A stretch of DNA of 64,000 nucleotides from Neoaquamicrobium sediminum (GCF_013240295.1 NZ_JABETK010000004.1:124001-188000); one strand, 5' to 3'; numbered from the stretch's first letter, positions 32,006-42,279 are shown. Numbers and translations are program-made. The notes: generated by a model from the letters alone, not told the origin.

Positions 32006-33383
32006 CAGTGCCCCTCGCCCTGCGCGACCATGTCCGCGCCGATTTTCTTTTTCTCCTTGAGCACGGCCGACGGTTCGCGCGTCGATACCAGTCCCCGCGG
32101 CTTCCAGACCATGATGAGCACCATGGCGAGGCCGAAGATGAGCATGCGGTATTGGGTCGGGTCGAAGCCAGGCCCAAATATCTGGCTGAGGAAGCCGATA
32201 TTGCGCAGCATCTCGATGCCGCCGATCATCACGATGGAGGCAATCACGACGCCGATCTGCGATCCGAGACCACCCAGCACCACGATCGCCAGGATGATCG
32301 CCGATTCCAGGAAGGTGAAGCTCTCGGGCGAGATGAACCCCTGTCGGGTGGCGAAGAAGGAGCCAGCGAAGCCGCCGAACATCGCACCGATGGCAAATGC
32401 CGTCAGCTTGGTGTTCGTCGTGTTGATGCCAAGCGAGCGGCAGGCGATTTCATCCTCGCGCAAGGCTTCCCAGGCGCGCCCCACGGGCAGCCGCCTCAGC
32501 CGCATCGTCACGATGTTGGTGATGATCGCGAGCAGGAAGATGATGTAGTAGAGATAGACGAAACGGTGGATCGTCGAGAATTCGAGCCCGAAGAAATCGG
32601 CGAACCCGCCCTCGCCCCGCGAGAACTCAAGTCCGAAAAAGGTCGGCTTCGGAATGCCGGAAATGCCGTTCGGACCGCCGGTGAATTCGTACCAGTTCAA
32701 CAGCACCACACGGATGATCTCGCCGAAGGCAAGCGTCACGATCGCCAGATAGTCGCCGCGCAGCCTGAGCACCGGGAATCCGAGGATCAACCCCCAGAAG
32801 GCGGCGAGCAGGCCGGCAAGCGGCAGCGCCGTCCAGAACCCGATGAACTCGAAATGCGTCGACAGAAGCGCGAAGGAATAGGCGCCCACCGCGTAAAAGG
32901 CGACGTAACCAAGGTCGAGCAGGCCCGCGAGGCCGACCACGATGTTCAGCCCCCAACCGAGCATGATGTAGGTCATGATCAGGATGGCGAGATCGATGTA
33001 CTGACGCTGCTGCGCAGGAAAGAAGATGATGAAGAAGAACGGCAGCACGACCGCGAATGCAAACAGCACCCGGCCAAGCCATTTGCCGAGGTCCGGCAGC
33101 GCCGTGCCGACACCCGAGCCTGCGGAAGCGAGGCCCCGTGTGATCGGCTTGTCGGTGCGCCAGACGAACAGGTTCAGCAGCAGGCGCCCCGCAAAGACGA
33201 TTGCGATAGCGGACAGCCAAAGTCCCCAGCGGGTGGTGATCGCAAGGCCGCCGGGCGCGATGTCCGTGCGCAAGGCGAGGAAGTAGAAGCCGAGCACGCC
33301 GGTCAGGAATGCGGCCAGAAGCGCATCCTTGATCGAGGCCTGAAAAGAGTTCTCGGGATTCACGTTGGTGGAAACCGCCGACA

Positions 33384-33384
<1 letters not shown>
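32005..33384 (-). CDS. livM: branched-chain amino acid ABC transporter permease LivM
   Basis: A 459-residue permease with about ten or more membrane segments. The first ~120 residues form an extra hydrophobic part before the conserved core. Core features are GWGLNIVVGLAGLLDLGYVAFYAVGAY, RLRGDYLAIVTLAFGEIIRVV and the cytoplasmic EAA-like loop GRAWEALREDEIACRSLGIN, which contacts the ATPases. The gene overlaps livH and livG by four bases on each side, so the operon is translationally coupled. Confidence 0.93.
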
Positions 33385-34312
<928 letters not shown>

Positions 34313-34645
34313 TGTTACGCGACCCCTCGAGGATGTCGCCGGTACGACGCATCCTTTTCTTTGGTTCCCCTAGTCCTATTATGTCGAGACCGGATTGCAA
34401 CGCTTAAATTCGACGGCAGGACGGTTCCGGCAACGTCGAACGGTTGTGCGCTTCTTCGCCATCCGCCCCTTGGACCACGGCGGAAGCTAGCACCGGCCCA
34501 ACGCAATGTCCTTGTCTCGGCACGGCGAATATTGACGCTGTCACGCAAACAAGCGTCAAAAATGGATAGATATCGGCGTTTTCTTGCATCGTATGGCGGC
34601 TCCCTGAATTGCGGTTCATGGTTGAAGCCGACCATGCGCTAGGCC
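34313..34645. other. intergenic region between livH and the hydroxyproline operon
   Basis: A 333-base gap without a supportable gene. It should hold the liv promoter (reverse strand) and the end of the hydroxyproline transcript. An inverted repeat TTGACGCT/AGCGTCAA lies at 34532-34559. A few short open frames cross the region but have no likeness to any family. Confidence 0.6.
34532..34559. repeat. inverted repeat between the two operons
   Basis: TTGACGCT and AGCGTCAA are perfect 8-base arms with 12 bases between. On the reverse strand the hairpin is not followed by a T-run. It may be a regulator site for the liv promoter or a weak end of transcription. Confidence 0.4.
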
Positions 34646-35647
34646 CTACAAAACCGAGAAACCGTGCGCGAACGGATCGCGGTCGTCGATGAAGATGGTG
34701 TTGAGCCCCGTCATACGTGCCCAGCCGCCGATCGACGGCACGATTGCCGGCCGGCCGGTCACCTGCGTCTCCTTTTCCACCCTGCCCTTGAACAGCGAAC
34801 CGATGATCGACTCGTGAACGAAGTCGTCGCCCTGCGTCAGCCTGCCTTTGGCATGCAGTTGCGCCATGCGGGCGGACGTGCCGGTGCCACAGGGCGAACG
34901 GTCGATGGCCTTGTCGCCATAAAAAACGGCGTTGCGGGCATCGGCGCCTTCGACCGTCGGCGCACCTGTCCACAAGATGTGTGTCAGCCGGTCGATGGTC
35001 GGATTGTCTGGATGCGCGAAGGTGTAGAGATCATTCAACCGTTGCCGCAGCACCGGGCTCCACGCGATCAGCGAGCCTGCGGAATACGCCGCCATATCGG
35101 AGAAGTTCTGCTGCGGATCGACGATCGCATAGAAATTGCCGCCATAGGCGACATCCACGACGAGGCGGCCGAGGTCCGGGCATTCCACTTCGAGCCCCTC
35201 GGCATAAAGGAAGGACGGTACGTTTGTGATGCGCACCTCCTCCACATATTGCCCTTCCTGGCGATACTCCGCCACCACGACCCCGGCCGGTGTATCGAGA
35301 CGCAGCACGCCCGGCGTTTTCGGCGTCACCAGCCCGTGCTCGATGGCCATGGTAACCGTGCCGATCGTGCCATGCCCGCACATCGGCAGACACCCCGATG
35401 TCTCGATGAACAGGATCGCGATGTCGCAATCCTCCCGCGTCGAGGGATAGAGGATCGAGCCGGACATCATGTCGTGGCCGCGAGGCTCTAACATCAGCCC
35501 CTTGCGGATCCAGTCGAACTCTTCGAGGAAATGTGCACGGCGCTCCATCATGGTGGTGCCGTTGAGACGCGGGCCGCCGCCGGCGACGAGCCGCACCGGG
35601 TTTCCGCAGGTATGGCCGTCGATGCAGAAAAACGAATGGCGAGCCAT
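34646..35647 (-). CDS. 4-hydroxyproline 2-epimerase
   Basis: A proline-racemase-family enzyme, 333 residues, that epimerises trans-4-hydroxy-L-proline to cis-4-hydroxy-D-proline. Both catalytic cysteines are present: MCGHGTIG and DRSPCGTGTSARM. The start FFCIDGHTCGNPVRLV is characteristic of hydroxyproline epimerase rather than proline racemase. The Cys in the second motif excludes the dehydratase branch, which has Thr there. It is the last of three same-strand genes; the ATG at 35647 lies two bases after the stop of the FAD oxidoreductase gene, a tight coupling. Confidence 0.9.
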   Translation of the reverse strand: MARHSFFCIDGHTCGNPVRLVAGGGPRLNGTTMMERRAHFLEEFDWIRKGLMLEPRGHDMMSGSILYPSTREDCDIAILFIETSGCLPMCGHGTIGTVTMAIEHGLVTPKTPGVLRLDTPAGVVVAEYRQEGQYVEEVRITNVPSFLYAEGLEVECPDLGRLVVDVAYGGNFYAIVDPQQNFSDMAAYSAGSLIAWSPVLRQRLNDLYTFAHPDNPTIDRLTHILWTGAPTVEGADARNAVFYGDKAIDRSPCGTGTSARMAQLHAKGRLTQGDDFVHESIIGSLFKGRVEKETQVTGRPAIVPSIGGWARMTGLNTIFIDDRDPFAHGFSVL

Positions 35648-35649
35648 GC

Positions 35650-36894
35650 TCAGAACCTCTGCGGCGAAAAGGGCGAAAGATCGATCGCAGGAGACTGGCC
35701 CGTCACGAGATCGCGCACAAGCCGACCCGTCGCGGCTGCCTGCGTCAGCCCGAGATGGCCGTGACCGAAAGCATAGACAATGCTGGCGGAGTTGCGCGAC
35801 CGCCCGATGACCGGCAGGGAATCCGGCAGCGAGGGACGGTAGCCCATCCATTCGCGCCCGCCATCGGTTTTAAGACCCGGAAGGAATTGCCGCGTCTTTT
35901 CCAGCATCGCTTTCGAGCGACGATAGTCGGGCGGACGGTCCAGCCCGCCAAGCTCGACCGCGCCGCCGATCCGCAACCCGGTTTCAAGCGGCGTGACGAC
36001 GAAGCCGTGGGATGAAAAGATCAATTGCCGCTTCACGTCGAAAGCATCGATAGGCAGCGTAGTGTTGTAACCGCGCTCGGTTTCCAGCGGAATCCTGTCG
36101 CCAAGCGGCGCCGCAAGCCGATGCGACCACGCACCGGCGGCAACCACGAGCGCGCGGCAAAGCACTTCCTCTCCGTCGGCCAGCCGCAACAGCGCACCTT
36201 TGTCACTCGGCGCGATCGTTTCCACCCTGCGCTGTTCGAACGCCACCCTGCCGCGCCGCCGCGCATGCTCGAAAACGGCCTTACCCAGCAATTTCGGATC
36301 AGCAACGTTCTTCCAGCCGGGCATGAACGTGCCCTTGACGAAGCGCGGCGAGAGGCCCGGCTGCAGTGCCGCCATCTCATCGCCCGCAACATGGCGGAAT
36401 TCGAAACCGAACCTGTCGCGTGCCTGCCACCCCGGGAGGGACGCCTTGAACTCGCCATCGCTTTCGTAAAGCTCGAGCGCACCTTCTTCGCGCAGCATCG
36501 AACGCGTGCCGGACGCATCGAGCAGCCGCATCCATTCCGCTTCGGCCAGCCTCATCAGTGACGACTGCGCCGCGAGGCTCTTCTCGTAAAGGCGCGGACT
36601 GCCCGCGCGCCAGAAGCGCCATAGCCAGGGCGCGAGCTTCGAGAAGTGGGAAGGCGGAATGGAAAGCGGCCCGAGTGGATCGGCCAGCCAGCGCGGCAGG
36701 TTCCGCATCATGCCTTTCTGCGCCAGCGGCAGGACGTCGGGAAAAGCCAGCGCGGCGGCGTTGCCGGAGCTCGTCTCCTCGCAGATGCCGGTGCGGTCGA
36801 AAACCGTGACGGCGCGGTCGGCTTCGGCGAGGCTGGCGGCAGCACAGATACCCACAATGCCCGCACCGATGATCGCGACGTCGACCTCCCTCAT
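35650..36894 (-). CDS. FAD-dependent D-hydroxyproline/D-amino acid dehydrogenase
   Basis: A 414-residue DadA-like flavoprotein. The dinucleotide-binding motif is IIGAGIVGICAAASL, the FAD motif SSGNAAALAFP is typical of DadA-like enzymes, and the C-terminal FGHGHLGLTQAAATG closes the FAD domain. In hydroxyproline catabolism it oxidises cis-4-hydroxy-D-proline to delta-1-pyrroline-4-hydroxy-2-carboxylate. It lies between the deaminase and the epimerase of the same pathway, which supports that substrate over D-alanine. The electron acceptor (quinone or oxygen) cannot be told from sequence. Confidence 0.88.
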   Translation of the reverse strand: MREVDVAIIGAGIVGICAAASLAEADRAVTVFDRTGICEETSSGNAAALAFPDVLPLAQKGMMRNLPRWLADPLGPLSIPPSHFSKLAPWLWRFWRAGSPRLYEKSLAAQSSLMRLAEAEWMRLLDASGTRSMLREEGALELYESDGEFKASLPGWQARDRFGFEFRHVAGDEMAALQPGLSPRFVKGTFMPGWKNVADPKLLGKAVFEHARRRGRVAFEQRRVETIAPSDKGALLRLADGEEVLCRALVVAAGAWSHRLAAPLGDRIPLETERGYNTTLPIDAFDVKRQLIFSSHGFVVTPLETGLRIGGAVELGGLDRPPDYRRSKAMLEKTRQFLPGLKTDGGREWMGYRPSLPDSLPVIGRSRNSASIVYAFGHGHLGLTQAAATGRLVRDLVTGQSPAIDLSPFSPQRF

Positions 36895-36980
36895 CGCCGC
36901 ACTCGCGACACCATCGAGATGAGGGACAGGTCAGACCGCAATGCCATCACTCCCACTGCTTGCGAATTGAGGTGCCGGCC

Positions 36981-37874
36981 TCAGAACGCCGGCATTTCCG
37001 GCCTCGTCGCCATGGCATCCCTGACGACCTTCTCCGCCGCCTGCCGCCTTTCGCCCGCAAGTGGCAGGCGCGGCGCGCGCACCCGCTCGTTGGACCCGAT
37101 GGCAAGCGCCTCGACGAACTTGATGTTTTGCACCAGATAGGTCGACACGTCGAGGTCGAGCAGCGGCCGGAACCAGCGATAGATGGCCAGCGCCTCCTCG
37201 CGGCGCCCCTGCTGCATGAGCTGGTAGATCGCCACAGTCTCGCGGGGAAAGGCGGTGACGAGCCCGGCCACCCATCCGACGGCGCCGACACAGAGCGCCT
37301 CATAGGCAAGGTTGTCCACGCCGGTCAGAAGATCGAACCTGTCGCCGAACGCGTTGATGATCTCGGTGGAGCGGCGGATGTCGTCGGAAGACTCTTTCAC
37401 CGCCACGAAACGCGAGTCGGAAGCAAGCTCCGCCATGACCGGTACGGTGACGTCGACGCGATATGCAAGCCGGTTCGAATAAATCATTATCGGCAGGTCG
37501 CCTGCGGCGGCGACAGCCTTGAGCGCGGCGACGGTCTCTTCCGGGTTGGTGTGGTAGATCGGACTTGGCACGACCATCAGGCCGTTCGCTCCCGCCTTCG
37601 CGGCCGCCTTGGCCAGCGAGCATGCATCGCGCGTAGCGGCTTCGTTAATCGTGAGGAGCACCGGCCTGTTCCCGGCGACGCCTTGGGCCGTCTTCAACAC
37701 GGCGAGCTTCTCGTCGACATGCAGCATGGGACCTTCGCCCAAGGAACCGCAAACGATCAGCCCGTCGCAACCCGCGTCGATCTGAAGCGAAAAGCAGCGC
37801 TCCATCTCCGCATGATCGAGCTCATCGTTTTCGGTGAACTTTGTCGTCACCGCCGGGAGAACACCTGCCCACAT
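36981..37874 (-). CDS. DapA-family pyrroline-4-hydroxy-2-carboxylate deaminase
   Basis: A 297-residue TIM-barrel lyase of the dihydrodipicolinate synthase family. It shows CGSLGEGPML (corresponding to GTTGE), the Tyr of YSNRLAY, and the Schiff-base Lys in FVAVKESS. In this operon it is best read as the deaminase that converts pyrroline-4-hydroxy-2-carboxylate to alpha-ketoglutaric semialdehyde. It is the first gene of the operon, starting at ATG 37874, with two TGATATATC-type sites within 40 bases upstream. True DapA activity is unlikely given the context. Confidence 0.88.
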   Translation of the reverse strand: MWAGVLPAVTTKFTENDELDHAEMERCFSLQIDAGCDGLIVCGSLGEGPMLHVDEKLAVLKTAQGVAGNRPVLLTINEAATRDACSLAKAAAKAGANGLMVVPSPIYHTNPEETVAALKAVAAAGDLPIMIYSNRLAYRVDVTVPVMAELASDSRFVAVKESSDDIRRSTEIINAFGDRFDLLTGVDNLAYEALCVGAVGWVAGLVTAFPRETVAIYQLMQQGRREEALAIYRWFRPLLDLDVSTYLVQNIKFVEALAIGSNERVRAPRLPLAGERRQAAEKVVRDAMATRPEMPAF

Positions 37875-37888
37875 CGCCTTGCTCCTTC

Positions 37889-37898
37889 TGATATATCA
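37889..37898. promoter_or_regulatory. TGATATATCA operator 1
   Basis: A perfect 10-base palindrome TGATATATCA 14 bases upstream of the deaminase start. It is one of three related sites in the divergent promoter region. Confidence 0.65.
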
Positions 37899-37899
37899 C

Positions 37900-37909
37900 T
37901 GATATATCT
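37900..37909. promoter_or_regulatory. TGATATATCT operator 2
   Basis: TGATATATCT, one mismatch from the perfect palindrome and only one base after site 1, so the two are about one DNA turn apart. Confidence 0.55.
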
Positions 37910-37943
37910 GTTGGCACGCGGGCTGTCAAGCGACGTTGGATAC

Positions 37944-37953
37944 TGATATATCA
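37944..37953. promoter_or_regulatory. TGATATATCA operator 3
   Basis: Perfect TGATATATCA, just before the GntR gene. Its centre is 55 bases from that of site 1, which would suit looping or joint repression of both divergent promoters. Confidence 0.65.
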
Positions 37954-37976
37954 AGGGAATGATGGAGAGTCGGTTG

Positions 37977-38630
37977 ATGATCGAAACGGAAGTCGCCAAC
38001 GAGCCCGCAGCACAGCGTGCCTATCGTGTGCTGGAAAGGATGATCGTCACGCTCGACCTTCAGCCTGGCGGCATCACCACCGAAGGCGCTCTGATCGAAA
38101 GGCTCGCTCTGGGTCGCACCCCTGTCCGCGAGGCGATCCAGCGTCTGGCATGGGAAGGTTTGATCGAGATAAGGCCGCGCGCCGGCCTTGCAGTCGCACC
38201 ACTGCTCGCACGCGACTGGCCGCTGGTGGTCGACGCACGGACGGGCGTCGAAATCGTTCTGGCGCGATCGGCGGCCCGCCACGCGTCGCCAGCAGACAAG
38301 CAACGCCTGCACGACGCGGCGGATCAGATGAACGATGCCGTTGCGGCGGCCGATGCGCTTGCCTTTCTCGAAGCCGACAAGCAGCTCGACGATGTCTTTG
38401 CCGCCGCTTCCAACAACAGCTTTGCGGTGCGCGTAGCCGCTCCATTGCAAACCCACAGCCGCCGCTTCTGGTTTCGCTACCAAAGCGACACTGGTCTTGC
38501 ACAATCAGCCGAACATCACATCCGGCTGATCCGCGCTGTTATCGATGGGGACGAATGGCAAGCCGGGCGCGAGGCGGAGCGTCTGATGCTCATGCTGCGT
38601 CGGCTTGCCGAACACGCTGCCCGCCGGTGA
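37977..38630 (+). CDS. GntR/FadR-family regulator of the hydroxyproline operon
   Basis: A 217-residue regulator. The N-terminal winged helix contains LIERLALGRTPVREAIQRLAWEGL, and the C-terminal all-helical FCD-type effector domain has the metal-binding His pattern (DKQLDDVF, then EHHIRLIRAV). It is divergent from the hydroxyproline genes, so those are its likely targets, and three TGATATATC-type sites in between fit FadR-type operators. The start at ATG 37977 is preferred because GGAGAG lies seven bases upstream; the ATG at 37959 has no room for a binding site. Confidence 0.88.
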   Translation: MIETEVANEPAAQRAYRVLERMIVTLDLQPGGITTEGALIERLALGRTPVREAIQRLAWEGLIEIRPRAGLAVAPLLARDWPLVVDARTGVEIVLARSAARHASPADKQRLHDAADQMNDAVAAADALAFLEADKQLDDVFAAASNNSFAVRVAAPLQTHSRRFWFRYQSDTGLAQSAEHHIRLIRAVIDGDEWQAGREAERLMLMLRRLAEHAARR

Positions 38631-38661
38631 CTCGACCTAGAGCGTGCCGGGCGACAACGTT

Positions 38662-39042
38662 CTAAGCGTCGACGCCACGCACCAGCTGGTTGCTTTCGAA
38701 GCCCTCACCGGCAGAGACGATGCAGCTCTTCCCGTCAGTGCCCGTTGCTAGGATCGTCCAGCTACCGTTGGCGGAGACGAGAATCTCGACAACCGAAGAA
38801 CCGTCAACCTGACCCACGGCCATTGGGGTCTCGTTAAACTGCTGTGACAGCTCGGCCACCACGGCGTCACGCTCTCCGCACATGGCCATACCCAGCATGT
38901 TGGCATTCAGCGCGGGGGTTTCGGCGACACCAACAGTCTCTGCAGCAGACTCGTCTTCAGGGCTCGTCGCCGAAGCGAGCGGAGAAACAGCGAGCATGGC
39001 GCCAGCGGCCAGCGCCGAAATGAGAAGTGGGATGCGTGCCAT
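38662..39042 (-). CDS. small secreted protein of unknown function
   Basis: A 126-residue protein. MARIPLLISALAAGAMLAVS and a cleavage near ASA-TSPE form a Sec signal peptide. The mature part of about 100 residues has two cysteines (MAMCGERD and KSCIVS), which could form a disulfide, and Trp-Thr-Ile within SWTILAT. AGGAGG five bases before ATG 39042 gives a strong start and favours a real gene. Similar short periplasmic proteins occur in rhizobia, but no function is known to me. It is not in an operon with its neighbours. Confidence 0.75.
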   Translation of the reverse strand: MARIPLLISALAAGAMLAVSPLASATSPEDESAAETVGVAETPALNANMLGMAMCGERDAVVAELSQQFNETPMAVGQVDGSSVVEILVSANGSWTILATGTDGKSCIVSAGEGFESNQLVRGVDA

Positions 39043-39257
39043 TGCAGCCTCCTGATGCCGAGGCGACCACCTGATCGGCGACCGGTCCGGCTTGTTTACC
39101 GCCCCGCGCAGCATGCAACGGGTCTCGCGAAAACAAGCTCTCAGGGACCACGCACGTTCCATCACGTTTTTTTGACAGTTTGTAACAATCACCTGCGGAT
39201 AACGGACGAAAATCCAGCTTTTCGGGTATTTTCGCCGCTGAAACGTTCACAAAAGAT

Positions 39258-39286
39258 AAGGCGGCGGTCCGGTGGACCGCCGCCTT
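39258..39286 (-). terminator. terminator downstream of mmsA
   Basis: AAGGCGGCGGTCC and GGACCGCCGCCTT form a perfect 13-bp stem with a three-base loop. TCTTTT follows on the reverse strand and GATTTT on the forward strand, so it can act in both directions. It lies 30 bases after the mmsA stop. Confidence 0.85.
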
Positions 39287-39316
39287 GATTTTCCATGAAA
39301 ACGTTGTGGCGCCCGA

Positions 39317-40813
39317 TCAGTTCATCGTCGGGATGACGAATTCCGCACCATCCTTGATGCCTGACGGCCAGCGCGAGGTGACGGTTTTGGTCTTGGTGTA
39401 GAAGCGGAAGGCGTCGGGGCCATGCTGGTTCAGGTCGCCGAAGGACGAAGCCTTCCAGCCGCCGAAGGTGTAGTAGGCGATCGGCACCGGGATCGGTACG
39501 TTCACACCAACCATGCCGACCTGCACGCGGGATGCGAAGTCGCGCGCGGCATCGCCGTCGCGGGTGAAGATCGCGACGCCGTTGCCCATCTCGTGGTCGT
39601 TGGCGAGCTTGATGGCGTTCTCGTAGGTCGGCGCACGCACTACCGACAGGACGGGACCAAAGATCTCTTCCTTGTAGATGCGCATGTCCTCGGTGACGTT
39701 GTCGAAGAGGCAGCCGCCCATGTAGTAGCCGTTTTCATAGCCTTGCATGGTGAAGTTGCGGCCGTCGACCACCAGCTTCGCGCCTTCCTGCACGCCGACG
39801 TCGACATAGTTCTTCACGCGCGCCAGCGCTTCCTTGGTGACCAGCGGGCCGAAATCGGCGCTGTTGTCGGTCGACGGGCCGACCTTGAGGCTCTCGACGC
39901 GCGGGATCAGGCGCTCGATGAGGCGATCGGCCGTCTCCTGGCCTACCGGCACGGCGACTGAGATCGCCATGCAGCGCTCGCCGGCCGAGCCGTAACCCGC
40001 GCCGATCAGCGCATCGACGGTCTGGTCCATGTCGGCATCCGGCATGATGATCATGTGGTTCTTGGCACCGCCGAAGCACTGGGCGCGTTTCCCGTTCGCG
40101 GTTGCCCGCGAATAGATGTATTGCGCGATCGGCGTCGAACCGACGAAGCCGACGGCCTTGATGTCCGGATCGTCCAGGATCGCGTCGACAACCTCCTTGT
40201 CGCCGTTGACGACATTGAGCACGCCGGCCGGAAGCCCCGCCTCGATGAACAGCTCGGCGATCCGCATCGGAACGGAAGGATCGCGCTCCGACGGCTTCAG
40301 GATGAAAGCGTTGCCGCAGGCGATCGCCGGCGCGATCTTCCACAGCGGGATCATCGCCGGGAAGTTGAACGGGGTGATGCCGGCAACAACGCCCAGCGGC
40401 TGGCGCATGGAATAGACATCGATGCCCGGCCCCGCTCCATCTGTGAACTCGCCCTTCATCATGTGCGGCGCGCCGATGCAGACCTCGACGACCTCCAGCC
40501 CGCGCTGGATGTCGCCCTTGGCATCGGCAATGGTCTTGCCGTGCTCGCGCGCCAGCATCTCGGCGAGCTCGTCATACTCGTTCTGTACCAGTTCCAGGAA
40601 CTTCATCAGCACGCGCACGCGACGCTGCGGGTTGGTCGCGGCCCATCCGGCCTGCGCCGCCTTGGCGTTCTCCACCGCGGCGCGAAGCTCGTCCTTGGAA
40701 GCAAGCGCAACCTTGCCGCGCACGGAGCCGTCCATGGGCTGCATGACGTCCTGGCTGCGTCCGCTGGCGCCGGCGACGTGCTTGCCGCCGATGAAATGTC
40801 CGATCTCGAGCAT
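39317..40813 (-). CDS. mmsA: CoA-acylating methylmalonate-semialdehyde dehydrogenase
   Basis: A 498-residue aldehyde dehydrogenase-superfamily enzyme that converts methylmalonate semialdehyde to propionyl-CoA (and malonate semialdehyde to acetyl-CoA) in valine and inositol breakdown. The motif TPFNFPAMIPLWKIAPAIA is characteristic of MmsA; the catalytic Cys is in GSAGERCMAIS, and the C-terminal FYTKTKTVTSRWP is typical. The start at ATG 40813 has GGGAGAGAG upstream. A LysR regulator is divergent, 150 bases away, and probably controls it. Other mmsA-type paralogues exist in rhizobia, so valine versus inositol cannot be decided. Confidence 0.94.
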   Translation of the reverse strand: MLEIGHFIGGKHVAGASGRSQDVMQPMDGSVRGKVALASKDELRAAVENAKAAQAGWAATNPQRRVRVLMKFLELVQNEYDELAEMLAREHGKTIADAKGDIQRGLEVVEVCIGAPHMMKGEFTDGAGPGIDVYSMRQPLGVVAGITPFNFPAMIPLWKIAPAIACGNAFILKPSERDPSVPMRIAELFIEAGLPAGVLNVVNGDKEVVDAILDDPDIKAVGFVGSTPIAQYIYSRATANGKRAQCFGGAKNHMIIMPDADMDQTVDALIGAGYGSAGERCMAISVAVPVGQETADRLIERLIPRVESLKVGPSTDNSADFGPLVTKEALARVKNYVDVGVQEGAKLVVDGRNFTMQGYENGYYMGGCLFDNVTEDMRIYKEEIFGPVLSVVRAPTYENAIKLANDHEMGNGVAIFTRDGDAARDFASRVQVGMVGVNVPIPVPIAYYTFGGWKASSFGDLNQHGPDAFRFYTKTKTVTSRWPSGIKDGAEFVIPTMN

Positions 40814-40963
40814 GGCTCTCTCCCTGTATATTGGTTGACGGCATTGTCCCGCTTCCGCAGCGCCAATGCAATGCGAGCAAATCAGCATCCGTTGTGCACA
40901 GATTGCTGTTCCTGCTATTGGGAACATGATTTGCTGCAATCCCACAATGTGGAGGCACCCTGC

Positions 40964-41844
40964 ATGAATTGGGACGACGTGCGCATATTCCTGGCGGTGG
41001 CGCGCGCAGGCCAGATCCTGGGCGCGGCGCGGCGGCTGGAGCTCAACCACGCAACGGTCTCGCGCCGCATCGCCGCGCTGGAGCGCGCGCTCGGCGCCAA
41101 GCTGTTTCGCCGGCTTACGACGGGGTCCGAGCTCACGGCTGAAGGCGAGCGTTTCCTGAACGTCGCCGAGCGCATCGAGGCGGACATGATTGCCGCACGA
41201 GCCGAGATCGCCGGGGAAAGCGACGAGGTCGCGGGCGTGGTGCGCATTGGTGCACCCGACGGGTTTGGCGTCACTTTCCTTGCGCCACGCCTGGGCCAGC
41301 TCACAGAACGGCATCCGGCGCTGTCGATCCAGCTCGTGCCGGTGCCGCGTTCCTTCTCGCTGTCGCGCCGTGAGGCCGACATCGCCATCACCGTTGAGCG
41401 CCCGACGGAAGGAAGGCTCGTCGCCGGAAAGCTGGTCGACTACACGCTCGGCCTTTACGCCTCGCGCGCCTACGCGGAAACGCGAGGACTACCTGGAACG
41501 CCGGGGAGCTCCGTGGCCACCGGCTTATAGGCTATGTGCCGGACCTGCTCATCAGCCCTTCACTCGACTACGGGCCCGAAATCCTGCCCGACTGGCAGGC
41601 CGATTTCGCCGTTTCGTCGGCACTCGGCCAGGTCGAGGCCGTGCGGTCCGGGGCCGGCATCGGCATCCTCCACACCTTTATCGCGCGTGCGCACGATGAC
41701 CTTGTGCCCGTTGCGGTCTGCCCGCCGATCCGTCGCGCCTACTGGCTGGTGTATCACGAGACAGTTCGCCCGCTGCGGCGCGTTCAGGCGGTTTCAGCCT
41801 TTATAGCAGCCGCCGTGGAGGGCGAGCGCGCCACCTTCACGTGA
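40964..41844 (+). CDS. LysR-family transcriptional regulator (one-base frameshift)
   Basis: The DNA-binding domain MNWDDVRIFLAVARAGQILG, with the helix-turn-helix around HATVSRRIAALERALG, leads into a substrate-binding domain (VVRIGAPDGFGVTFL). The frame breaks after GLPGTPG; adding one G to the G4 run at 41503-41506 gives ELRGHRLIGYVPDLL and carries on to 41844, for about 293 residues. GGAGG lies eight bases before the ATG. It is divergent from mmsA, the likely target, as LysR regulators often control the gene next to them. Confidence 0.88.
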
Positions 41845-41918
41845 ACAAGCGACGGCGCCCATTGCCCGGCAACTGCGAAGCCAATAGAAACGCGGCGACA
41901 CCAACAGGAGAGAATTCC

Positions 41919-42266
41919 ATGAGCATTGTCCGTCACGAAACCGGCCCCCGCATGAGCCAGGTCAACATCCATAGCGGCGTCGTATACCTCGCCGGCCAGG
42001 TTGGCGACGGCGAGTCGGTTGCCGACCAGACCAAGTCGATCCTGTCGAAGATCGACAACCTGCTGGCGCTGGCCAATTCGTCGAAGGAGCGCATTCTCTC
42101 CGCACAGATCTGGCTGTCGGACATGGCCGACTTCGCCGAGATGAATGCCGCTTGGGATGCCTGGGTCGCGCCCGGCAACGCGCCTGCCCGCGCCACCGGC
42201 GAAGCCAAGCTCGCAGCCCCGAAATACCGCGTCGAAATTATCGTCATCGCCGCGCAGAACGACTAA
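41919..42266 (+). CDS. RidA/YjgF-family protein
   Basis: A 115-residue protein of the RidA (YjgF/YER057c/UK114) family. Archetypal RidA hydrolyses reactive enamine/imine intermediates. It shows GQVGDGESVADQTKSIL, the loop AQIWLSDMADFAEMN, and the C-terminal KYRVEIIVIAA with the substrate-binding region. The Arg of the RidA active site (usually xxRxxV in this last motif) is visible as Arg in KYRVEI; the rest differs, so it is a subfamily member rather than canonical RidA. CAGGAGAG lies upstream of ATG 41919. The LysR gene ends 74 bases upstream on the same strand. Confidence 0.85.
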   Translation: MSIVRHETGPRMSQVNIHSGVVYLAGQVGDGESVADQTKSILSKIDNLLALANSSKERILSAQIWLSDMADFAEMNAAWDAWVAPGNAPARATGEAKLAAPKYRVEIIVIAAQND

Positions 42267-42279
42267 TCCCGCTTCGGCT

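Noticed and set aside
39170-39196. TTGACA before GGATAA as a forward promoter
   Set aside because: No forward-strand gene follows; the next genes are on the reverse strand.
39317-40813. mmsA as the missing semialdehyde dehydrogenase of the hydroxyproline pathway
   Set aside because: The sequence has MmsA-specific motifs and the gene is divergent from its own LysR regulator, with no TGATATATCA site.
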